Assembly: GCA_029237695.1 (NCBI GenBank)
Contig: CM055265.1
Coordinates: 213,420,506 to 213,484,505, forward strand
DNA: 64,000 bases
Direction of reading: 5' to 3'
Origin: Conchocele bisecta
Lineage: Eukaryota; Mollusca; Bivalvia; Lucinida; Thyasiridae
The notes below the pieces were generated by a model, which ran no database searches, was not told the DNA's origin, and worked only from the letters and a program-made list of their open reading frames with translations. Below are positions 1-11,047 of this stretch, one piece after another (position 1 is the first letter of the stretch; the number at the start of each line of letters is the position of its first letter). The translations under genes were made by a program, and so were the position numbers.

Positions 1-150
1 TTACGAACAATCGTAATACTCACATAAGGGGTATAACCAGATTCAACTGTCACATACAAAATGCCAAAGACGTATGTGAGGGCCAAACCAGGTCTCCAGT
101 CGGAATTCCGGTAAGGATGAACCCCGATCGTTACATTACCCATCGCTTGC
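1..150 (-). repeat. SINE body fragment
   Basis: This segment matches the body of the SINE at 3,275-3,405 (shared blocks around CAAAGACGTATGTGAG and CCAGGTCTCCAGTCGGAATT) but lacks the tRNA-like head. The strand is inferred from the complete copy. Positions 151-352 hold nothing I recognise. Confidence 0.6.
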
Positions 151-356
151 ACCCACCTTCCACCCACCACTACCAGTAAAATAAATATTACTAAATGATT
201 ATATCTGTATAGCGAGCACATGTATTTAATTCCTATAAAGAACATTTTGTGCCTATTGAGTAGTCATGTACCTTTAAGATATGGATACATTGCATGTAGT
301 ACATGTAGTACTAATAGACAAACTATTAATACAATGCGTATGTAGGGCAAATTTAA

Positions 357-563
357 CCCTTAGAATGTGGGAACCGAAAATAGTCGTCTGCTGATAATTC
401 ATATTTTGTCTTTTCTCTCAGTAAAAACATGGTTTGGCAGCATTTTAGAATCATTTCCATTGGAAATGATTCTAAAGTGCTGCCAAACCATGTTTTTGAT
501 GAGAAAGGTGGAAAAATAAACAATATTCAGCAGACAACACAAATTAATTCAGCATTGTAAGGG
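357..563. mobile_element. Palindromic TTAA-flanked MITE (family 1)
   Basis: The element lies between TTAA at 353-356 and TTAA at 564-567, with ends CCCTT...AAGGG. Its centre (about 430-497) is a near-perfect palindrome containing ATGGTTTGGCAGCA and its complement. TTAA duplication with CCCTT-type ends is typical of piggyBac-like non-autonomous elements; that assignment is inference. Related copies are at 5,300, 6,018, 11,857, 37,480 and in a cluster at 45,225-47,130. Confidence 0.75.
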
Positions 564-569
564 TTAAAA

Positions 570-1015
570 CTAGAAATTATGTTTGTAAAACATGGACATG
601 CCCCCATGGCATACTCAACTCTATAATCAGATGGCCACAGCCTGCATGTATTTGGTCAAAAATAAAATTTGACCCCAATTTGACCCCACGGGCCACGCCC
701 ATTTTTGACCCCGGGGTCACCATTTTAACAACTTTGAAAGAGCATTGTACATCGATCATTCCTACCAAGTTTTGTCGAAATCCGGTTGGCGGTTCTTGAG
801 AAGAAGATTTTTGAAGAATTTGTGCTATTTTTAGATGGCGGCCATCTTGGATTACGTACGTCGTCGTCGTCCGTGAACATTTTCAAACGTCTTCTCCTCG
901 GTAACCATTGGGCCTATAGTCACCAAACTTCATGGTCATGGTCCTTAGGTAGGGGGATTACAAAATTGTTAAAATGACGTCATTACGTAATCCAGGCATC
1001 TGGTGATCTCAGGGT
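570..1015 (-). mobile_element. Rolling-circle-like element fragment with internal inversion
   Basis: It begins with CTAG and a short hairpin (ATGTTTGTAAAACAT), the 3' end of the common element type read on the minus strand. Positions 650-850 are the reverse complement of sequence at 63,400-63,560 and 63,830-64,000. From about 860 (CGTCGTCGTCCGTGAACATT) to 1,005 the sequence matches 63,255-63,385 in the forward orientation. Two oppositely oriented pieces of one family are therefore joined near 850-865. Confidence 0.6.
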
Positions 1016-1052
1016 AAGATATATATAATGTAGCAACAGATACATTGAAAAA

Positions 1053-1109
1053 CAAGAACTGGCATCGTTAAACGAAGCTAATCCCCTCGCTGGCAGCCTT
1101 GATAATAAA
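1053..1109 (-). mobile_element. Solo 3' end of a rolling-circle-like element
   Basis: CAAGAACTGGCATCG at the left and CTGGCAGCC at the right are the reverse complement of the 3' end of the complete elements at 33,334-33,824 and 35,369-35,855. Only the terminus is present, abutting the next element. Confidence 0.6.
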
Positions 1110-1530
1110 CAAGAGCTCCGCGGAGCAAGATGTCCCGCCTGGCGCAGTTTGATAGTACATAAGGAGCTTGTATAACCTGGGGGTTAGTGAGCACCATGGG
1201 CTTTCTGTAGAATGATGGGAGATATGTTGCTAAAAATACACCTATGAAATATTAAAGCATTCCATTGAGGGAAAGAGAAGTTATAATGAAGTGTAAAGTT
1301 TTTGAAACAAAACATTTTCTACGTCCTTGATCTTGGGGTTAGCGGGCACCATACGCTTTCTGTAGAATGATGCAGGACAATGTTACAAATGCACCTATCA
1401 AATATTAAAGCATTCCATCAATGGAAACAGAAGTTATTGCAGATTAACCCAAATGTTAATTTTTGTGATGGACAGACGGACAACTTTTGCATCCCTATAT
1501 CCACTTTTCGCTACGCGAGGGGATAATAAA
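1110..1530 (-). mobile_element. Short non-autonomous rolling-circle-like element
   Basis: Minus orientation. The 3' end is CAAG next to a perfect hairpin (GCTCCGCGGAGC). The 5' end is a hairpin at about 1,500-1,527 (ATCCACTTTTCGC paired with GCGAGGGGAT) preceded by a GACAGACGGAC microsatellite. In between are about two monomers with AAAGCATTCCATYRA and GAAACAGAAGTTA motifs. No coding sequence. Confidence 0.6.
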
Positions 1531-1575
1531 CTGAAACCAAAACACTTATTTTCCAACAAACACAGCTAAACACAA

Positions 1576-2992
1576 ACAAGAATGCCGCCAACGACATGTA
1601 TCTCCTGGCACCGATGCTAAAATTCTATACTAGACATTTTTGAAGTCCGTGACCTTGACCTTGGGGTTACCGGACACCATAAACTTTCTGCATATGATGC
1701 GGAATGTTCTTACAAATACATGCATTCAATATTAAAACATTCCATCAAGGGAAACAGAAGTTACAATAAATTAACCCAAGCGTTAAGTTTTCGAAACTGA
1801 CCATTTTCTAAGCCTGTGACCTTGACCTTGGGGTTAGCGGGCACCATGGGCTTTCTGTAGAATCATGCCGGATGTTTCTATAGTTTACACCTAAGAAGTA
1901 TTAAAGCATTCCATCAAGGAAAACAGAAGTTGTAATCAATTAAACCGAGCGTTAAGTTTTCCAAACGCGGAATTTTCTAAGCCCATGACCTTGACCTTTG
2001 GGGTTAGCGGGCACCATGGGCTTTCTGTAGAATGATGCAGGATGTTGTTTCAAATGCATTTATGGAATATTAAAGCATTCCATTGAGGGAAACAGAAGTT
2101 ACAACGAATTAACCTGAGCGTTAAGTTTTAGAAACATAGCCAAACGCAAAAACTTAACGTTGAATGCGTGTGAAAAGTAGGCAAATGAACCATGAAAACC
2201 AGGCCATGGTCACATGGGCTCCCTCTGTGTGAGATGGGTACAACACAGTGTTGATGTATACCAAGTTTGGAGGTCATACGACTTATAGTTTTCCGAAAAC
2301 TGAGCTAAATGCAAAAACTTAACATTCAATGCATGTGAAATGTAGTTCAATAAACCATGAAAACTAGGTCAAGGTGACATGGGCTCCCTCTGTGTGAGAT
2401 GGTTACACCACAGTGTTGATGTATACCGAAGCATTCCAACAAGGGAAACAGAAGTTGTAATAAATTAAACAGAGTGTTAAGTTTTCCAAACACGGAAATT
2501 TCTAAGTCAGTGACCTTGACCTTGAGGGTTAGCGGGCACCATGGGCTTTCTGTAGAATGATGCGGAATTATGCTACAAATGCATGTATGGAATATTAAAG
2601 CATTCCATTGAGGGAAACAGAAGTTACAATGAGCGTTAAGATTTAGAAACAGAGCTAACCGCAAAAACTTAACGTTGAATGCATATGAAAAGTAGGTCAA
2701 TGAACCATGAAAAATAGGTCAAGGTCACATGGCCTCCTCTGTGTGAGATGGTTACACCACAGTGTTGATGTATACCAAGTATGGAGGTCGTAGGACTTAT
2801 AGTTTTCTGGAAACTGAGCTAAAAGCAAAAACTTAACGTGAAATGTTGACGCTGCCGGAAAAGCTATGCCTATGTCCCGCTTCTGTTAAAGCAGGCTGGA
2901 CAAAAAGGGCGAGTTAATCCAATCGGGTGGGCGGGCGGGTGGGGGTAACACTAAATGCTCCCTCCACTATCGTTTTTTTTATAGTGGGACAT
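1576..2992 (-). mobile_element. Rolling-circle-like element with ~180-bp monomers
   Basis: The left end is CAAGAATGCCGCCAAC, a 3' terminus on the minus strand. The body is a tandem array whose units carry GTGACCTTGACCTTGGGGTTAG, CACCATGGGCTTTCTGTAG and AAAGCATTCCA. A second monomer type (ACATGGGCTCCCTCTGTGTGAGATGG) appears at about 2,210, 2,380 and 2,720. The right end has a GGGCGGGCGGG run and a hairpin (ATGCTCCCTCCACTAT / ATAGTGGGACAT). Short ORFs in the array are repeat artefacts. Confidence 0.65.
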
Positions 2993-3274
2993 TCGGTCCA
3001 ACCACTTCTGGTTTACCGTAGGCCCGGCGGCAATTTTATCAGACATGTCCGTCGGTCCTGCAGAGACTGTATTACATCTCATTACAGCATAATATAACAT
3101 GTGTCACAGGGCAAGCTGGGACTCGATTAATCCCAAAATCAGAATGGAATATTTAAATCGAAAATAAAATATAATCAGCCCTGAAATTAGAATAACCTGA
3201 CCTGTTGCCAGGTCCATACCACACCAAAGTCACTTGGCTCCTTCCCCTAAAAGTAAAAGAAATACAAATAATCC
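2993..3274. other. Unassigned interval
   Basis: I see no ORF, tandem unit or terminal structure here. Confidence 0.4.
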
Positions 3275-3482
3275 TTAATACTCACATAATGGGAATAACG
3301 AGATTCAACTGACACATACAAACATCCCAAAGACGTATGTGAGGTCCAAACCAGGTCTCCAGTCGGAATTTTGTTAAGGATGAACACCAATCGTTAAATT
3401 ACAAATTGCAGGCTCCCATCCGCCTCGAACCCTGGACCGTTGGTCAACCATACCATCGCACTACCGACTGAGCTAATCGGGC
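3275..3482 (-). mobile_element. tRNA-derived SINE
   Basis: Read on the minus strand from 3,482, the head looks like a tRNA: an A-box-like TAGCTCAGTCGGTAG, then a B-box-like GGGTTCGAGGC at about 3,422-3,432. A ~130-bp body follows that recurs at 1-150. Such a head is an internal RNA polymerase III promoter. It is not a functional tRNA gene because no proper acceptor stem closes it. Confidence 0.75.
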
Positions 3483-3654
3483 ACAGATACACACTTCCTC
3501 CCCATAGTGAGTTACATACCAATCGTCCCACATGTGATGTACGGTGACAAACACATGCTCATCTGGAGCTACACCAGGGACAAAGACATTTACAGGTGGC
3601 CGAGTATCCCATGAAATATAGAACTGTACGGAGCCTTGCAGGGGACGTAGAATT

Positions 3655-4028
3655 ATTGATTCGTTCCCACGAATTAACTATTCGTTCCCTCAATTTAACA
3701 ATTTGTTCCCACTAATTAACAATTAGTTCCCACGAATACACAATTTGTTCTCAATTTAACAATTCGTTCTTACGAAATAACAATTCATTCCCACGATATT
3801 AAAATTAGTTCTCACGATTTAACAATTTGTTCCCTCGAAGTAACAATTTATTCCCACGATAATTGTTAATTCGTGGGAACAAATTGTCAATTCGAGGGAA
3901 CAAATTGTTATTTTGAGGGAACGAATTGTTAATTTGGGGGAACATTGTTAAGTCGTTGGAATGAATTGTTATTTTGTGGGAACGAATTAATAAATTGAGA
4001 GAACAAATTGTTATTTAGTGGTAACCAA
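3655..4028. repeat. Foldback made of ~24-bp repeats
   Basis: From 3,655 to about 3,859 a ~24-bp unit (AACAATTYGTTCCCACGAAT) is repeated in one orientation; from about 3,860 to 4,028 the same unit is repeated in the opposite orientation. The two halves could pair over nearly their whole length. A GGAGCCTTGCAGGGGAC block just before it (about 3,637-3,653) recurs inverted at about 5,013-5,032. Confidence 0.75.
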
Positions 4029-5035
4029 TTAATAAACAAGAGTGCTGTAAGTTACAAAATACGCCCGTCGAAAATGGGCCAGACAGCGAAGATGCAGAAA
4101 TGTGAAGCTGTCACCAAGGCAAGAAACATTAATGAGAATTTGCAAGTCTATAGCATTATTTCTTCATCTCGTTGTGCTAAACATGTATACTAATTTAGGC
4201 AGAGATAGAAAAGTAGAGTGTAAAGTAGAAATGATAGGGAATTGGATACAATAATGTAGAAAAAGTAGTTAAGTTAAAAAGGTGATATTATTGTTAAAAA
4301 ATATTTTTTCGGCATAAAAACACTAAGGTGCACATCTTCAATACGTGTAGAAGACGTGTGTATAGTTTCAGAACGATCGACTGAATGGTTTCGGAGGAGT
4401 TGTGTACACAAACTCTGTACCGTATATAGAATTGTATAGAAAAATGTAGAAAAAATGGCTATGTTAAAAAGGTGATATTTTTGTTAAAAAATATTTTTTC
4501 ACCATAAAAACACCAAGGTGCACATCTTCAATATGTGTAGAAGACGTGTGCATAGTTTCAGATCAATCGACTGAAAGGTTTCGGAGGAGTTGTGTACACA
4601 AACTGTACCGTATATAGAAATGTATAGAAAAATGAAGAAAAAATGGCTATTAAGTTAAAAAGGTGATATTTTTGTTAAAATATATTTTTTCGGCATAAAA
4701 ACACCAAGGTGCACATCTTCAATATGTCTAGAAGCCTCGTGTATAGTTTCAGAACGCTCCACTGAACGGTTTCGGAGGAGTTGTGTACACAAACTCTGTA
4801 CCGTATATAGAATTGTATAGAAAAATGTAGAAAAAATGGCTAAGTTAAAAAGGTGATATTTTTGTTAAAAAATATTTTTTCGGCATAAAAACACCAAGGT
4901 GCACATCTTCAATATGTGTAGAAGACGTGTGTATAGTTTCAAATCGATCCACTGAACGATTTTTTTCTGTCAGCCCGCCCGCCCAGCGGTAAAACAGGTC
5001 GTATAAAAAAAATCCATGTCCCCTGCGGGGCTCCG
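4029..5035 (-). mobile_element. Rolling-circle-like element with ~188-bp monomers
   Basis: The left end is CAAGAGTGCTGTAAG. The body is about four tandem units of 185-190 bp carrying AAGGTGATATTWTTGTTAAA, ACACCAAGGTGCACATCTTC and GGAGTTGTGTACACAAAC. The right end has GCCCGCCCGCCCAGCGG and the block TCCCCTGCGGGGCTCC. Other copies are at 7,008-7,925, 13,131-13,672 and 15,091-15,335. Confidence 0.65.
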
Positions 5036-5066
5036 TAGAACAGAGATGTAGTAAATTACTTTTTAA

Positions 5067-5300
5067 CCCTTTCACCCCTAAGTAACCAGGGTTTGACACT
5101 CGTTTTTGGGCCAGGGATTCCGCAGCGTGGACATCCCGATTTTTACATTGTGTTGAATGGGATCTTCTTGAAAGTTTAGGGATTCCTCCTACAAAACAGG
5201 GATCCTCGGGATCTCGGGACACTGCGAGTGTCAACCCTTGGTAACTGGAATGGATTTTGATGGGGTAAATTATAGTTATAGCATACATGTAGTGTAACCC
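5067..5300. mobile_element. TTAA-type MITE (family 2), split by a smaller element
   Basis: TTAACCCTTTCA begins at 5,063. The sequence up to AGTAAC and from TGGAATGGATTTTGA onward matches the family-2 copy at 36,813-37,032 read in reverse. The two parts are separated by the 5,087-5,240 insertion. Confidence 0.6.
5087..5240. mobile_element. Small TIR element with 5-bp duplication
   Basis: The ends are CAGGGTTTGACACTCG and its near complement CGAGTGTCAACCCTTG. GTAAC is present on both sides (5,082-5,086 and 5,241-5,245). The uninterrupted sequence at 36,813-37,032 provides the empty site. CAGGG-type ends with a 5-bp duplication suggest a hAT5-like MITE (inference). Confidence 0.7.
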
Positions 5301-5390
5301 TCAAGACGGAAATTGTTGTCTGCTGTTTTTCATTTGTATCTTCATTCTTAACAAAAAAGCCGTTTTGACAGCACATGAGAATTGAGAAAT
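5300..5390. mobile_element. Partial family-1 MITE
   Basis: It contains GACGGAAATTGTTGTCTGCTG and GTTTTGACAGCACATGAGAAT, one arm of the palindromic MITE; the second arm is missing. Confidence 0.6.
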
Positions 5391-6017
5391 ATAATAAGTT
5401 GGTAGAGAAAGATTTATTTTATTAAAATATTTATAGTTATTTTTTGCGTTCACAGACAAAATGAAATGCGCCATCATGTGCTTCTGTCTGCATCGCTGAA
5501 ACGCTTGTTCTTTATGTAATAACGAACATGATCAAAAGGGTTTAGCTGACACCGAGAAAAAACTAGCCGCATGGACGGAAATGCAGCTAAATTAATAACC
5601 GAATGTAAAAAGTAAAAAAAATACTTGTTGCTTTTACGGCGATAAAAGAATTTGGGTCGGCACGTCTTTTTCGGAACGGTCGCGTTCGGGCAAACCAACA
5701 TACATTTTATTATGGCCAAATTAGAATTATTACCTTTACACGTTCAAGCCGAAACCAATATACTAGTAATATTATAGAAATGTACATGAAACAGCATTTC
5801 ATAATCACCACCATATAACAGAAAGTTCACAAAATAGTACCTGTTACGCTGACTAACCACCACCACTATAAACCCAATCTCTCATATCAATGACATACAC
5901 ACACGCAGTTAGCGGCTATTTAAAAACATGACTAAAGTTTCAAACATTCTGTCATTCAGGGAAACTGTTCAAACAGAAAATAAAAGTAGAGTAATACGAT
6001 TGAATTGAGGATATTGA
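5391..6017. other. Unassigned interval
   Basis: No repeat unit, terminal structure or credible coding region is recognised here. The 81-codon minus-strand ORF near 5,474-5,719 resembles nothing I know. Confidence 0.4.
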
Positions 6018-6222
6018 TCCTTATACTGGAGACGGAAATTGTCGTCTGCTGTTTTCCACTTTTGCCTTCATTCTTAACAAAAACTTGTTTTGACAGCACA
6101 TGAGAATCGTCTCCAGTGGAGACGATTCTCATGCGCTGTCAAAACCAGTGGTTGTCGAGAAATATTGGAAAGAAAACATTTCCAGCAGACGACAATATTT
6201 AATTCAGCGTAGTATGGGTTAC
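6018..6222. mobile_element. Palindromic MITE (family 1)
   Basis: It is centred on GAGAATCGTCTCC/GGAGACGATTCTC at about 6,105-6,132, with GTTTTGACAGC arms and outer GTCGTCTGCTG / CAGCAGACGAC blocks. The outer AGTATGGGTTA end has drifted from the family's AAGGGTTAA. Confidence 0.7.
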
Positions 6223-6316
6223 CAATAACAATACATGTACAGTGTGTTTTGTTGGCATTAAACAAATACTGGTTGGTATAAGTTTATGACCAACAATATA
6301 CAAAATAGTTCAAACT

Positions 6317-6985
6317 AGAAAATGTGTTCATAGAACACGGATGCCCCACATATCACTTTGATAGTAAACGAGGCAAAATTCCAAGTGAAAAAGGGAGAGA
6401 TAATCCATGGCTCAGTGTCAAAGCAAAAATAGAAATTCACTTTCTGCATCTACACACCATAAATAAATTCTAAGTCCAAAAGGGGGGATAATCCATGAAC
6501 CGGGGGTCGAATAAGACATTGAAATAAACTGTGAGCATCTACTCATCATACGGAAACTACATACCAAGTTTCACGAATGTAGCTCGTACGGTTCAAAAGT
6601 TTTACGAGTCATACTAGGCAAAATTGGGAAATTCAAAGTCGAAAAGGGGGATATAATCCATAACCCGGGGGTCGAATCAAACAACAAAATAAACTTTGCG
6701 CATCTACTCATCATACGGAAACTACATACCAAGTTTCACGTATGTAGCTATTACGGTTTATAAGTTTTACGAGTTACAAGGCCGAATTGGGAAATTTTAA
6801 GTCGAAAAGGGGGAGTTAATCCATGACCTCGGGGTTGAATCAAAATTCAAAATAAACTCATAAGGAAGCTACATCCCACATTTCAAGTATGTAGCTGGTT
6901 TTACGAGTTACAAGGTTGGTGAAGGACAGATGGGACGAATTGGTGCTTTACGGCCCATCAACGCAAAAGAGTATCATTTAGGGCC
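6317..6985 (-). mobile_element. Rolling-circle-like element with ~170-bp monomers
   Basis: The left end is CTAGAAAATGTGTTCATAGAACAC, a 3' terminus with a TGTTC/GAACA hairpin (the quoted run contains the whole stem). Monomers carry AAGTCGAAAAGGGGGA, TAATCCATRACCCGGGGGTC and CATACCAAGTTTCACG, at about 6,480, 6,650 and 6,800. A second copy of this terminus is at 7,926. Confidence 0.6.
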
Positions 6986-7007
6986 AAGCAATGTAGATGA
7001 AGAATAA

Positions 7008-7925
7008 CAAGAGTGCCGCAATTCACAAAATATGCCCGTCGAATATGTGCCAGACAGCGAAGATGCAGAAATGTGAAGCTGTCACCAAAGCAAGAAACAT
7101 TAATTAGAATTTGAAAGTCTATAGCATTATTTATTCATCTCGTTGTGCTAAACATGTATACTAATTTAGGCAGAGATAGAAAAGTAGAGTGTAAAGTAGA
7201 AATGATAGGGAATTGGATACAATAATGTAGAAAAAATGGCTAAGTTAAAAAGGTGATATTTTTGTTAAAAAATATTTTTTCGGCATGAAAACACCAAGGT
7301 GCACATCTTCAATATGTGTAGAAGACGTATGTATAGTTTCAGAACGATCGACTGAACAGTTTCGGAGGAGTTGTGTACACAAACTCTGTACTGTATATAG
7401 AATTGTATATGTAGTGAAAAAATGGCTAAGTTAAAAAGGTGATATTTTTGTTAAAAAATATTTTTTCGGCATAAAAACACCAAGGTGCACATCTTCAATA
7501 TGTGTAGAAGACGTGTGTATAGTTTCAGAACGATCTACTAAACGGTTTCGGAGGAGTTGTGTACACAAACTCTGTACCGTATATAGAATTGTATAGAAAT
7601 ATGTAGAAAAAATGGCTATGTTAAAAAGGTGATATTTTTGTTAAAAAATATTTTTTCGCCATAAAAACACCAAGGTGCACATCTTGAATATGTGTAGAAG
7701 ACGTGTGCATAGTTTCAGATCAATCGACTGAAAGGTTTCAGAGGAGTTGTGTACACAAACTCTGTACCGTATATAGAAATGTATAGAAAAATGAAGAAAA
7801 AATGGCTAAGTTAAAAAGGTTTCGGAGGAGTTGTGTACACGAACTATGCGCTTTTTCTTCAGCCGCCCGACCGCCCGCCCGCCCGCCGTGCGGTAAAACA
7901 TAATACGTACCGTTTTTTAAAAACG
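7008..7925 (-). mobile_element. Second copy of the ~188-bp monomer element
   Basis: It begins with CAAGAGTGCCGCAATTC and contains three to four monomers like those at 4,029-5,035. It ends in a GCCCGACCGCCCGCCCGCCC run followed by an ACCGTTTTTTAAAAACGGT hairpin at about 7,898-7,920. Confidence 0.65.
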
Positions 7926-8855
7926 GTCGTACAAAAACTAGAAAATGTGTTCATAGAACACGGATGCCCCACATATCGCTTTGATAATAAATGAGGCCAA
8001 ATTCCAAGTGAATTTTTTTTTTTACCTGAGCGTTAAAGTTTTTGAAGCACCAAGTATGTGACCTTGACCCTGGGCTTGGCGGGGGCAGGACGAACGTGGA
8101 TTTGGCACAGGACAGTTGAGGATCATTAGAGCAATGCGTATATGAAGTACGAAGCTGATCCGTGAAAGAAAACAGATAAATATAAGATATTTACATGAGC
8201 GTTAAAGTTTTTGAAGCACTAAGTATGTGACCTTGACCCTGGGCTTGGCGGGGGCAGGACGAACGTGGATTTGGCACAGGACAGTTGAGGATCATTAGAG
8301 CAATGCGTATATGAAGTACGAAGCTGATCCGTGAAAGAAAACAGATAAATATAAGATATTTACATGAGCGTTAAAGTTTTTGAAGCACCAAGTATGTGAC
8401 CTTGACCCTGGGCTTGGCGGGGGCAGGACGAATGTGGATTTGGCACAGGACAGTAGAGGACAATTAGAGCAATGCGTATATGAAGTATGAAGCTGATCCG
8501 TGAAAGGAAACAGAAATTATAAGATATTTACCCGAGCTTTAAAGTTTTTGAAGCACCAAGTATGTGACCTTGACCCTGGGCTTGGCAGGGGTAGGACGAA
8601 CGTGGATTTGGCACAGGGCGGTAGAGGACCATTAGAGCAATGCGTATATGAAATATGAAGCTGATCCGTGAAAGGAAACAGAAATTATAAGATATTTATC
8701 CGAGCGTTAAAGTTTTTGAAGCACCAAGTATGTGACCTTGACCCTGGGCTTGGCGGGGGCAGGACGAACGTGGATTTAGCACAGGGTGGTAGAGGACCAT
8801 TAGAGCAATGCGTATATGAAGTATGAAGCTGATCCGTGAAAGGAAACAGAAATTA
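7926..8855 (-). mobile_element. Element terminus fused to a 169-bp array (part 1)
   Basis: Positions 7,926-8,020 repeat the 6,317 terminus; after a T-run at about 8,020-8,033 the sequence switches to tandem monomers of 168-169 bp (GTGACCTTGACCCTGGGCTT blocks at 8,059, 8,228, 8,397, 8,565). Units are nearly identical. The array stops at 8,855 where another element is inserted and resumes at 10,618. Confidence 0.7.
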
Positions 8856-10617
8856 CTAGAAATGTGGCCTGTTGGCACACGAATGCCCCCACTGGCAGCC
8901 AAAGAAAACAAAGCATATTTGAATGTGGATTTGTCACAGGGTGGCAGAGGACCATTGGAGCAATGCGTGTGTGAAATGTGAAGCAAGGATCCGAGCAAGG
9001 AAACAGAAATTATAAGGCATTTACCCAGCGTTAAGGTTTCGAACGCACCAAGTCTGTGACCTTGACCCTGGGCTTAGCGGGGGCGGCACAAATGTGGATT
9101 TGTCACAGGGTGGCAGAGGACCATTGGAGCAATGCGTAGGAGAAATGTGACGCAGATCCGATCAAGGACACATAAATTACAAGCCATTTACCAAAGCGTT
9201 AAGGTTTGGAACGCACCAAGTCTGTGACCTTGACCCTGGGCTTAGCGGGGGCTGGACGAATGTGAATTTGTCACAGGGCGGTAGCGGACCATTGGAGCAA
9301 TGTGTGTGTAAAATGTGAAGCAGATCCGATAAAGGAAACAGAAATTATAAGCCATTTACCCGAGCGTTAAGGTTTCGAACGCACCAAGTCTGTGAACTTG
9401 ACCCTGGGCTTAGCGGGGGCGGGACGAATATGGATTTGTCACAGGGCGGTAGAGTACCATTGGAGCAATGCGTGTGTGAAATGTGAAGCAGATCCGAGCA
9501 AGGAAACAGAAATTATAAGCCATTTACCCAGCGTTAAGGTTTCGAATGCACCAAGTCTGTGACCTTGACCCTGGGCTTAGCGGGGGCGGCACGAATGTGG
9601 ATTTGTCACAGGGTGGCAGAGGACCATTGGAGCAATGCGTGTGTGAAATGTGAAGCAGATCCGAGCAAGGAAACAGAAATTATAAGGCATTTACCCAGCG
9701 TTAAGGTTTCGAACGCACTAAGTCTGTGACCTTGACCATGGGCTTAGCGGGGGCGGGACGAATGTGGATTTGTCACAGGGTGGTAGAGGACCATTGGAGC
9801 AATGCGTGTGAGAAATGTGACGCAGATCCGAGCAAGGACACAGACATTATAAGCCATTTACCCAAGTTTTAAGGTTTCGAACGAACCAAGTCTGTGACCT
9901 TGACCCTGGGCTTAGCGGGGATGGGCCCAATGTGGATTTGTCACAGGGCGGTAGAGGACCATTGGAGCAATGCGTGTGTGAAATGTGAAGCAGATCCGAG
10001 CAAGGACACAGAAATTATAAGCCATTTACCCGAGCGTTAAGGTTTCGAACGCACCAAGTCTGTGACCTTGACCCTGGGCTTAGCGGGGGCGGGACGAATG
10101 TGGATTTGTCACAGGGCAGTAGGGGACCATTGGAGCAATGCGTGTGTGAAATGTGAAGGAGATCCGAGAAAGGAAACAGAAATTATAAGCCATTTACCCA
10201 GCGTTAAGGTTTCAAAAGCACCAAGTCTGTGACCTTGACCCTGGGCTTAGCATGGGCAGGACGAATGTGGATTTATCACATGGTGGTAGAGGACCATTGG
10301 AGCAATGCGTGTGAGAAATGTGACGCAGATCCGATCAAGGACACAGAAATTACAAGCCATTTACCAAAGCGTTAAGATTTGGAACGCACCAAGTATGTGA
10401 CCTTGACCCTGGGCTTAGTGGGGGCGGGACGAATGTGAATTTGTCACAGGGCGGTAGCGGACCATTGGAGCAATGTGTGTGTGAAATGTGAAGCAGATCC
10501 GAGCAAGGAAACAGAAATTACAAGCCATTTACCCAGCGTTAAGGTTTCGGGACGTACGTACGGACGGACGCCGGTAACACTATATGCCCCCCTCACCATT
10601 CGGTGGCGGGGGCATAA
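8856..10617 (-). mobile_element. Complete nested rolling-circle-like element
   Basis: It interrupts a monomer of the surrounding array: AACAGAAATTA ends at 8,855 and TAAGATATTTACC resumes at 10,618, while uninterrupted monomers read AGAAATTATAAGATATTT. No bases are duplicated or lost. On the minus strand it runs from a hairpin (ATGCCCCCGCCACCG / GAGGGGGGCAT) next to a CGTCCGTCCG microsatellite, through about ten ~165-bp monomers (CTTAGCGGGGGCGGGACGAA), to a GGCTGCCAGTGGGGG block and a final CTAG followed by T. Insertion without duplication and a CTRR-type 3' end are Helitron hallmarks. Confidence 0.8.
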
Positions 10618-11047
10618 TAAGATATTTACCCGAGCTTTAAAGTTTTTGAAGCACCAAGTATGTGACCTTGACCCTGGGCTTGGCGGGGGCAGGACGAACG
10701 TGGATTTGGCACATGACAGTAGAGGACCATTAGAGCAATGTGTATATGAAGTATGAAGCTGATCCGTGAAAGGAAACAGAAATTATAAGATATTTACCCG
10801 AGCGTTAAAGTTTTTGAAGCACCAAGTATGTGACCTTGACCCTGGGCTTGGCGGGGGCAGGACGAACGTGGATTTGGCACAGGACGGTAGAGGACCATTA
10901 GAGCAATGTGTATATGAAATATGAAGCAGATCGGTCGAAGGATGAAGAAATGATGAGACATTTACCCGAGCTTTAAAGTTTTGTGACGGACGGACGGACG
11001 GACAAGGGTAACACTAAATGCCCCCTCCACTATCGTGGTGGGGCATA
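10618..11047 (-). mobile_element. 169-bp array (part 2) and its 5' end
   Basis: The array interrupted at 8,855 continues for two and a half monomers. It then ends in GACGGACGGACGGACGG and a hairpin (GCCCCCTCCACTATCGTGG...GGGGC) at about 11,018-11,045, which is the 5' terminus on the minus strand. Confidence 0.7.

Noticed and set aside
353..567. Telomere-like AACCCT / AGGGTT motifs
   Set aside because: They occur once at each end of MITEs as TTAACCCTT and are not tandem telomeric repeats.
3405..3482. tRNA gene
   Set aside because: A- and B-box-like motifs are present but the stems do not close and a repeated SINE body follows, so it is a SINE head.
3655..4028. CRISPR-like regular short repeats
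   Set aside because: Units are contiguous with no unique spacers, they reverse orientation, and the context is eukaryotic.
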